Positions 57,928 through 64,000 of a stretch of 64,000 bases of DNA are shown here, in pieces; position 1 is the stretch's first letter; every line of letters starts with the position of its first letter. The DNA is from Lachnospiraceae bacterium (lineage in GTDB: Bacteria; Bacillota; Clostridia; Lachnospirales; Lachnospiraceae), in NCBI GenBank assembly GCA_016284175.1, contig JAEEOJ010000145.1, forward strand, positions 1 to 64,000. The letters are read 5' to 3'. A program made the position numbers and the translations under genes. The notes under the pieces were generated by a model. That model was not told the DNA's origin. It did no database searches and was given only the letters and a program-made list of their open reading frames with translations.

Positions 57928-58419
57928 CTATAAAGAATCATCCAAAAAATTCAGTACGCGGTCTGTTACAAGTTCATCTTCTTTTAAACGGAATAATTCA
58001 TCTCTGTCAATCCAGCGATAGTTAACTGTTTCTCCCTCCTGCAAAACAATGCTGTCTTTATCACAGTCTGTTAAGCAGTAAAAACAAACCATTGCAGAAT
58101 GGGTTTTGGGAAATATTACCCTGCCTATCTCTTTTAGGGTGGATGATTTAACTCCGGTTTCCTCGAACAGTTCACGCGTTGCACATTCGAGCGGACTCTC
58201 GCCCTTAAGCGCCGAACCGCCTGCCGTTGCTTCCCACATCAGCGGGTAACTTTTTCTCGGGTCTCTCTGCATTAAAAGATATGTTCCGTCCGTATGTCTA
58301 ACGAGAATATCACACACAAGATGGAACACGCCTTCTGGAATCGAAGCCTCTTCGCCGCGAACAAGTGTCATGCCTTCTATTATGTTGTAATTTTCATCGT
58401 ACGCGTCCCAGATTTCCAT
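57928..58419 (-). CDS. NUDIX hydrolase
   Basis: GGSALKGESPLECATRELFEETGV Nudix box. Confidence 0.92.
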   Translation of the reverse strand: MEIWDAYDENYNIIEGMTLVRGEEASIPEGVFHLVCDILVRHTDGTYLLMQRDPRKSYPLMWEATAGGSALKGESPLECATRELFEETGVKSSTLKEIGRVIFPKTHSAMVCFYCLTDCDKDSIVLQEGETVNYRWIDRDELFRLKEDELVTDRVLNFLDDSL

Positions 58420-58427
58420 GGTGTCTC

Positions 58428-59141
58428 CTAATATTTGTAGATTGAAACATCAACCTGCGTCTGATTATTATGCTGAGTTTTGGTTAAGAACATGGAATAA
58501 TATCCGTCAAAATCACTTTCAAACCATGAATATGATAAATACTCCTGGCTCGGATCCATTAAAGTTGTCAGGATATCCTTTTCTCCAACATAAACCTGCT
58601 GTGTACCGTATATAGCCTCAAAGTTCTTGTAGAGGCTGTTAAAGAGAGCCGTATCACCTGCGTGATTTACAAAAGATATTTCCTCTGCATAACCGTCTCT
58701 TAAATGAAATTCAACCTGATCGTAGTTAATAACTATTCCGCTTATTGATACCGGAGGCATAGGATTTGATGAGGTTACTACCCACCACGCATCGGTGTTA
58801 CCCGAATAACTGGTTTTCTGTATCGAGCTGCCGGGATAAAAATTGTTTATCCATGCTTCAACCTGAGTTTCATCCTTGGTAAGCACATTGTTTACAAATG
58901 TGTAATCCTGAGGAGAACCGGCAGAAGCAACAACCGTGGCAGGCTTATTGGTTGTATTCATATTCGCTACCGTGTTGGAATACGAATACGAACTCGAAAC
59001 AGTATATTTTTTAATAATTTGCGGTACGATAAGAGCTCCGGCTATAACCAGAACCATGATAAGAAGTATTGCAGCAATTACAACAACTATTCCGGCTATC
59101 AGAAATATCGGCCATATTTTTTTCTTCTTATTTTCTTCCAC
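58428..59141 (-). CDS. Hypothetical single-TM protein
   Basis: N-terminal KKKIWPIFLIAGIVVVIAAILLIMVLVIAGALIVPQI, extracytoplasmic remainder. Confidence 0.7.
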   Translation of the reverse strand: MEENKKKKIWPIFLIAGIVVVIAAILLIMVLVIAGALIVPQIIKKYTVSSSYSYSNTVANMNTTNKPATVVASAGSPQDYTFVNNVLTKDETQVEAWINNFYPGSSIQKTSYSGNTDAWWVVTSSNPMPPVSISGIVINYDQVEFHLRDGYAEEISFVNHAGDTALFNSLYKNFEAIYGTQQVYVGEKDILTTLMDPSQEYLSYSWFESDFDGYYSMFLTKTQHNNQTQVDVSIYKY

Positions 59142-59144
59142 TGC

Positions 59145-59732
59145 TTACTCCTTTAAGTTTCCTTTGACAATATTTTCTTTTATGATTGTGTCCGTTACTT
59201 CGAAAAGTTTCTCGGAACCAAGCTGCGTCTGGCCCTGTCTTTTATAAACCTGTGCGGCCGAAACGCCGTGCTCTTTCCAGTCGTTTCCGTTGTTTGAATT
59301 GTTTAAAATAAGTGGCTGCAGATTATCCATCGAATGCGCAAATTTTGATTCGGGAGTTTCGCATGCTTCAAACTCATCAAACAGTGCTGTCAGATTCTCT
59401 TTCTGATCCTCTGGAAGAAGTGAGAAAATTCTCTCCTTGGCTTTTTCCTCGCGCTCTTTCTGAGTCTTGATTGCCTCGGGATCGTATGCATAGGTGTCGC
59501 CCGCATCAATCTCCACAATGTCGTGGATAAGACACATAATCATTACTTTGGAAATGTCGATTTCCTCGTTTGCATATTCTTTTAAAACATATGCCATGAT
59601 TGCCATGTGCCATGCGTGCTCGGCGTCGTTTTCCTTACGACCGTGACCGCTTAGGCTGGTCTGTCTGAAAATGTTTTTTTCTTTATCTATTTCAAGAGAA
59701 AAATCGAGTTGTTTCTTTAAACGATCGTCCAT
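59145..59732 (-). CDS. HD-domain hydrolase (5'-nucleotidase YfbR-like)
   Basis: ENDAEHAWHMAIMAYVL, CLIHDIVEIDAGD; start set to MDDRLKK at 59732, removing overlap with the next gene. Confidence 0.88.
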   Translation of the reverse strand: MDDRLKKQLDFSLEIDKEKNIFRQTSLSGHGRKENDAEHAWHMAIMAYVLKEYANEEIDISKVMIMCLIHDIVEIDAGDTYAYDPEAIKTQKEREEKAKERIFSLLPEDQKENLTALFDEFEACETPESKFAHSMDNLQPLILNNSNNGNDWKEHGVSAAQVYKRQGQTQLGSEKLFEVTDTIIKENIVKGNLKE

Positions 59733-59745
59733 TTGAAAATCCTTT

Positions 59746-60885
59746 CTACCAGTCGCTGCTCCAGTCGGTCGAGCCCGAATCCCAGGAGCTTCCCGAGTCC
59801 CAGGAAGAACTGCTTGATGAAGAACTGCTGCTTGATTTCTGGCTTTCCTGATACTGCTCATAATATGTCGTATCTTCAAAGTCCGTTATCTGCGTGGTCG
59901 AATCCCAGGTCGGAGTATACCAGAAATCCGAAGCGGTATTCTGGTGCCTGAGATCTGCGGGAATATTGTCATAATATGTATAGTCCCAGTCGCCCTTATC
60001 ATCGTCGAAATAATACCAGCCGTCATACTGCGATTTCTCGAGATGATAATATTCTTCACCATTGTAAGAATAATAACCTTTGTCTATTTTGTAGCCGTCT
60101 TTATAATCCTGATATAAAATATCCTTTGTCGCATCAGTACATGCAAGGCCTGAATTCCAGTCTTTTACCTTGAAGAATTCTTCGGAACTCTTCTTTTTAT
60201 AAAGCACATGTCCCGGGGTTAATTCGCATTTACACCATGCATTTTTTTCGTCATCGAATATAAGCCACTCTTCTCTGCTGTATCCGGTCATATGATAATA
60301 AATGGTGTCGTAAGCATCGTAGTAGCCCTCGGCCGGATACATTGCTGCTTTTATTGGATTGTCGGTGGCAAATATAAGCATCGGCAAAAAGAAAGAACCG
60401 AAGCCGAGTCCTAAAAAAAGAACCGTCAGCATTAAAGCCAGAGTCAGATTGCCGGATTTCTTATTTCCGTTAGAAGAGCTTCCGTTAGATACTGATGAAG
60501 TCCCTGATGCGTTTCTTTGTTTTTGCAAAAGAATCTCCTGTTTAAGACGAGTCTGCAGTTCATTTACCGCAAATGCCTCATCGGTTCCTTCGTATCTTAC
60601 AGCTCTTACACCTGTGTCTTTGTTTTTATAAACAACAAAATTGCCCGTGGTTTCGTCTTTGTAAATACCGAAAGCTTTGGGCTCTTTATAATCGATGCCT
60701 ATGAAAAAGCGCGTGGTTTCATACGGAGGCAGATTCATCGCCTCGTACCATTCTTTTAGGCCTTCAATTGTGGTGGGATTTTCTGAAGTACTTCTTCTGA
60801 CATTGGGATTTGCCGCCCCGCAGTTAGGGCAGTTTTCCAGAGTATCGTCAAACATTACTTGACAGAATTCGCAGGTTATTTTCAT
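59746..60885 (-). CDS. Zinc-ribbon membrane protein with Ser/Trp/Asp-rich C-terminal tail
   Basis: CEFCQVMFDDTLENCPNCGAANP, one TM, tail SSSSSSSSSSSWDSGSSWDSGSTDWSSDW. Confidence 0.75.
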   Translation of the reverse strand: MKITCEFCQVMFDDTLENCPNCGAANPNVRRSTSENPTTIEGLKEWYEAMNLPPYETTRFFIGIDYKEPKAFGIYKDETTGNFVVYKNKDTGVRAVRYEGTDEAFAVNELQTRLKQEILLQKQRNASGTSSVSNGSSSNGNKKSGNLTLALMLTVLFLGLGFGSFFLPMLIFATDNPIKAAMYPAEGYYDAYDTIYYHMTGYSREEWLIFDDEKNAWCKCELTPGHVLYKKKSSEEFFKVKDWNSGLACTDATKDILYQDYKDGYKIDKGYYSYNGEEYYHLEKSQYDGWYYFDDDKGDWDYTYYDNIPADLRHQNTASDFWYTPTWDSTTQITDFEDTTYYEQYQESQKSSSSSSSSSSSWDSGSSWDSGSTDWSSDW

Positions 60886-60894
60886 TGTGTCTCC

Positions 60895-61569
60895 TTATTT
60901 TAGGATATCAAAAAAGAGTAAAACTCCTATGGAATTTATGACAATATTGGCGCTTGCATGCACAAGCCAGTTGGCAACAATGGTTTTATAATGTGCGTTA
61001 ATCCACTGCAAAAACAGTGCGACTAAAACCAGTCCGGTGACGGCTACCATAAGGAGCGGAATGGAAAACCAGGTGCCGAATATTCCTATGTGGTACGTCG
61101 AAAAAAGAAATGCGCTAACGATAAATCCCGGCCATTTCTTCGTAAAAAGTCTCGGCAGAAATCCCCTGAAAAACGCCTCTTCCAAAAATGAATTGCATAT
61201 TATGATATATGCAAAGGCGTAAAGGCAGTTTTCTCTCGTAAAACCTTCCTTTGCACCGAGGCTTTCTTTGATGCCGGATAAATTAATCTGGTTTTTAAAG
61301 ATTAAAAACACCACAATCATTCCGACAAAAAAGAATGCTATACCGCCAATCAAAATACCGATTTTCTCGGGCTTTTTCAGGTCGATGATGTCAACGAGCT
61401 TTTTCTTACTTAAAGCTGAATATAAAAGTATCACTCCGCCGAAAGTGCTGATTTTAATGATGCACTTTATCAGGTATTCGGGGCGAATAAATATTTCTAC
61501 GACAAATGCTGAAATCAATACAAGAATTGCCACAATAAGGCAGATTATCTTTGCTTTTTTCTCGGTCAT
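60895..61569 (-). CDS. CPBP family intramembrane metalloprotease
   Basis: NSFLEEAFFRGFLPRLF, FSTYHIGIFG, WLVHASANIVIN. Confidence 0.88.
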   Translation of the reverse strand: MTEKKAKIICLIVAILVLISAFVVEIFIRPEYLIKCIIKISTFGGVILLYSALSKKKLVDIIDLKKPEKIGILIGGIAFFFVGMIVVFLIFKNQINLSGIKESLGAKEGFTRENCLYAFAYIIICNSFLEEAFFRGFLPRLFTKKWPGFIVSAFLFSTYHIGIFGTWFSIPLLMVAVTGLVLVALFLQWINAHYKTIVANWLVHASANIVINSIGVLLFFDILK

Positions 61570-61584
61570 TCTTTTCTCTTTTCT

Positions 61585-62394
61585 CTAGTTCTGTGCTATC
61601 ACTTCCACAGATTTATTAAAGAAGTTCTTTAATTTCTCGCTCTTGGGATTTTCGAAGACTTCCTCGGGTGTTCCCATTTCTTCGATTACTCCGTCGGCTA
61701 TGAACATGATTTTGCTCGCAACTCTTCTGGCAAATTCCATTTCGTGAGTTACGATAATCATTGTATTGTCGTTGGATTTAAGACCTTCGATTACTCGTAA
61801 AACTTCGCCTGTAAGTTCGGGATCGAGAGCCGATGTAGGCTCATCGAAGCAGAGTATGTCAGGATGTAAAATAAGCGCTCTTGCTATCGCAACTCTCTGC
61901 TGCTGTCCGCCGGAAAGTTCGCAGGGATAGGCTTTCATTTTATCTTTAAGTCCGACTCTCTCTAAAAGCTTTGTCGCTTCCTCGTCGATTCGCGCATATT
62001 CTTTTTTAAGGTCTTCAGCGCTTCCTTTATTTTTTTTGTTGTTTTCCTTTGCAAGAAGTCTGGCAGCAAGTGTTAAATTGTTAAACACATTGTACTGCGG
62101 GAAGAGATTGAACTGCTGAAAAACAAGGCCGAAATGAAGTCTCTTGGTGCGAAGATTTTTTTCGTTTTCTTTGCCGAGCGCATCGTCAAATATAACATCA
62201 TCATTAACTATGATTTTTCCGCTGTCAGGTATCACAAGCTGGTTAAGGCAGCGAAGAAGCGTGGTTTTTCCGCCGCCGGAAGAACCGATAATTGCAAGGA
62301 CTTCGCCCTTGTTTAAATCAAAGGATACGCCTTTTAAAACTTCTTCTTTATCAAATCTTTTTCTTAAGTTCTCAACTTTTAAAACTGTTTCCAT
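61585..62394 (-). CDS. Polar amino acid ABC transporter ATP-binding protein
   Basis: GSSGGGKTTLLRCLN, LSGGQQQRVAIARAL, LCFDEPTSALDPEL. Confidence 0.93.
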   Translation of the reverse strand: METVLKVENLRKRFDKEEVLKGVSFDLNKGEVLAIIGSSGGGKTTLLRCLNQLVIPDSGKIIVNDDVIFDDALGKENEKNLRTKRLHFGLVFQQFNLFPQYNVFNNLTLAARLLAKENNKKNKGSAEDLKKEYARIDEEATKLLERVGLKDKMKAYPCELSGGQQQRVAIARALILHPDILCFDEPTSALDPELTGEVLRVIEGLKSNDNTMIIVTHEMEFARRVASKIMFIADGVIEEMGTPEEVFENPKSEKLKNFFNKSVEVIAQN

Positions 62395-62426
62395 ATATAT
62401 TTCCTTTTATTATAATCACTGGTCTT

Positions 62427-62501
62427 CCACTAGGTTCGAAAATACCTCACCAAGTGGAATCCCATGGCACGCACTAGGCTCGAAAGAACCTCGCCAAGTG
62501 C
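62427..62501 (-). repeat. Two tandem 31-nt hairpin repeats
   Basis: 62427-62457 and 62471-62501, 25/31 identical, differences include two compensatory base-pair changes. Confidence 0.85.
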
Positions 62502-62522
62502 TCCGCACACGTCCCCAAATGG

Positions 62523-63167
62523 TCATCCTTTGTAGTAGTCGAGTTTCTTTTCTACTTTGCCGAACACAATCGTAAGCACGCCGGTGAAGAGTAAGTAGAA
62601 TGCGCCAATGTAAAAGATAGGCCAGATGATTGCCTTAAGTCCGACAATATCCTGAGCTGCTTTAAGGAGTTCCACGCAGGATACAACTCTGGCGAGGGAG
62701 GTGTCTTTTACGAGGGTAATGATTTCGTTGCCCATCGGAGGGATGATTCTCTTGATTACCTGAGCAAGAATTATCTTAAAGAAGATCTGCGTCTTGGTCA
62801 TGCCGAGCACCTGTCCGGCTTCGTACTGTCCCTGGGAAATGCTCTCGATTCCGCCTCTGTAAATCTCTGAAAAATAGCAGGCGTAGTTGATGATAAAAGC
62901 GATTATTACCGCAGGCAGTCTGCCGACACCGGTCGTGTGGAAAATAAGTCCGGGACCATAAAATACAAGGATAATCTGAAGCATGAGAGGCGTACCTCTG
63001 ATAATCCAGACAAATCCCTTGGTCAGACCCTTTATAAACTTAATCTTTGACATGCTTCCGAACGTAATTAAAAGTCCGAGCGGAAGTGCTCCGATTAACG
63101 TCAGGAAAAAAATCAAAAGGGTTAATTTAAACCCGTCCAAAAGCTGCAGTGTTACTTCAAGAAACAT
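62523..63167 (-). CDS. Polar amino acid ABC transporter permease
   Basis: HisM/GlnP-type: FVWIIRGTPLMLQIILVFYG, EAA loop GQYEAGQVLGMTKTQIFFKIILAQ; start set to ATG 63167 with GGAGGAAT SD. Confidence 0.92.
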   Translation of the reverse strand: MFLEVTLQLLDGFKLTLLIFFLTLIGALPLGLLITFGSMSKIKFIKGLTKGFVWIIRGTPLMLQIILVFYGPGLIFHTTGVGRLPAVIIAFIINYACYFSEIYRGGIESISQGQYEAGQVLGMTKTQIFFKIILAQVIKRIIPPMGNEIITLVKDTSLARVVSCVELLKAAQDIVGLKAIIWPIFYIGAFYLLFTGVLTIVFGKVEKKLDYYKG

Positions 63168-63236
63168 AATTCCTCCAACAACATTTAATATCCTACAGTT
63201 CAATATTTTACACGATTATTCATACTTTGTAAAAAT

Positions 63237-63267
63237 AAAAAACTGCCCTTATAAAGGCAGTTTTTTT
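63237..63267. terminator. Bidirectional intrinsic terminator
   Basis: AAAACTGCC...GGCAGTTTTTTT. Confidence 0.85.
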
Positions 63268-63270
63268 ATC

Positions 63271-63975
63271 TTAAATTTTGCCCCATGGCTGTCTGTCTTC
63301 CAGGTATTTACTAACAGGGACATTCCTCATTAAGATCGAAATAAGGTAAAAAATGAAAGGTGAAATTATGCTTATTGCAAATGCTGCCACAAGCAGTCCT
63401 ATAGTCGGAGTGCTTATCATAATCTCGAAATGATTTATTCCTTCTTTCATTCCGAGCATAAGCTTTAATGCATTCTTCGTTGAGTTATAAATGAAAAACG
63501 GCATCTCTATAAAAAACGCTAACGCTGCCACTCCGAGAATTGTCGTACCGAATGCCATCCTTTTATAAATTACCGCAAGGGAAACATATGCAAGAATATC
63601 GAACACAATATAGTTTAAAAGGAGTATTGTTATTGCATTTTCATCATATTGACTCATAACCAGCATGAATAAAAATCTGGGTATCATAAACAAAATGAAG
63701 CTGCCGACATTCGATATTAAAAGGATAATCGTGAAGTTTTTAATAATGGATTTCTCAATTTTCTCGGACGAACGGATCATTCCGGAAACCAGAACCTGAT
63801 ATACGAAATTCACAAAATAAGTGCTTGTGAGACTTACCATAAATCCCTGCATCAGGGTTCCTAAAGGCATAAATATATACATTACGTTCTGAATAAAAAA
63901 GAATGCCATTAAAAATATCAGAGCCGATTTGTTATATGTAAATTTAAATAGTTTTATAGTATCCTTAAGCTTCAT
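63271..63975 (-). CDS. Hypothetical multi-TM membrane protein
   Basis: 234 aa, about six hydrophobic segments, no recognised motif. Confidence 0.7.
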   Translation of the reverse strand: MKLKDTIKLFKFTYNKSALIFLMAFFFIQNVMYIFMPLGTLMQGFMVSLTSTYFVNFVYQVLVSGMIRSSEKIEKSIIKNFTIILLISNVGSFILFMIPRFLFMLVMSQYDENAITILLLNYIVFDILAYVSLAVIYKRMAFGTTILGVAALAFFIEMPFFIYNSTKNALKLMLGMKEGINHFEIMISTPTIGLLVAAFAISIISPFIFYLISILMRNVPVSKYLEDRQPWGKI

Positions 63976-64000
63976 CTTTATTGTCCTTTCGACTTTACGT

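Noticed and set aside
1-64000. CRISPR arrays, rRNA/tRNA genes, IS elements, prophage
   Set aside because: None recognised by eye; no regularly spaced repeats with spacers, no transposase/integrase/phage structural motifs. Not an exhaustive computational search.

Overview
64-kb chromosomal window from a low-GC Firmicute, Lachnospiraceae-like by protein content. It has dense, mostly co-directional operons and no rRNA, tRNA, CRISPR array, prophage or IS element that I could recognise. Main blocks: (1) YhaM-like exoribonuclease (partial), OmpR regulator, MutS2, amidohydrolase, lipoprotein, HI0933-type flavoprotein, CopA-type ATPase; (2) BadF/2-hydroxyacyl-CoA dehydratase activase pair and patatin; (3) NeuB-type nonulosonate synthase, formyltransferase-like protein, acyl-CoA synthetase, two-component system; (4) YesL/LplC/LplB/SBP sugar uptake genes with YesMN regulators and an embedded CMP-nonulosonate synthetase; (5) arabinose/pentose operon (isomerase, split transketolase, xylulokinase-like kinase, DUF4867-like cupin, GH51); (6) HtrA, histidine kinase, LytTR/DUF3021, ABC-2 exporter; (7) aminotransferase/Lrp, HigBA-type TA, Nth; (8) ABC-DUF1854-ABC operon; (9) LarE, NUDIX, HD, CPBP and polar amino acid ABC genes. 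The observations I consider most worth checking are: a small ORF plus terminator placed directly before the ABC-DUF1854-ABC operon (possible leader-peptide attenuator); two tandem 31-nt hairpins with compensatory changes between amino-acid ABC genes; a CopA whose nucleotide-binding domain appears cleanly missing; a promoter-to-terminator ncRNA with 6S-like architecture; a type I antitoxin-like RNA facing an apparently truncated toxin ORF; and small unannotated genes. All family names come from reading the translations; no database search was run.
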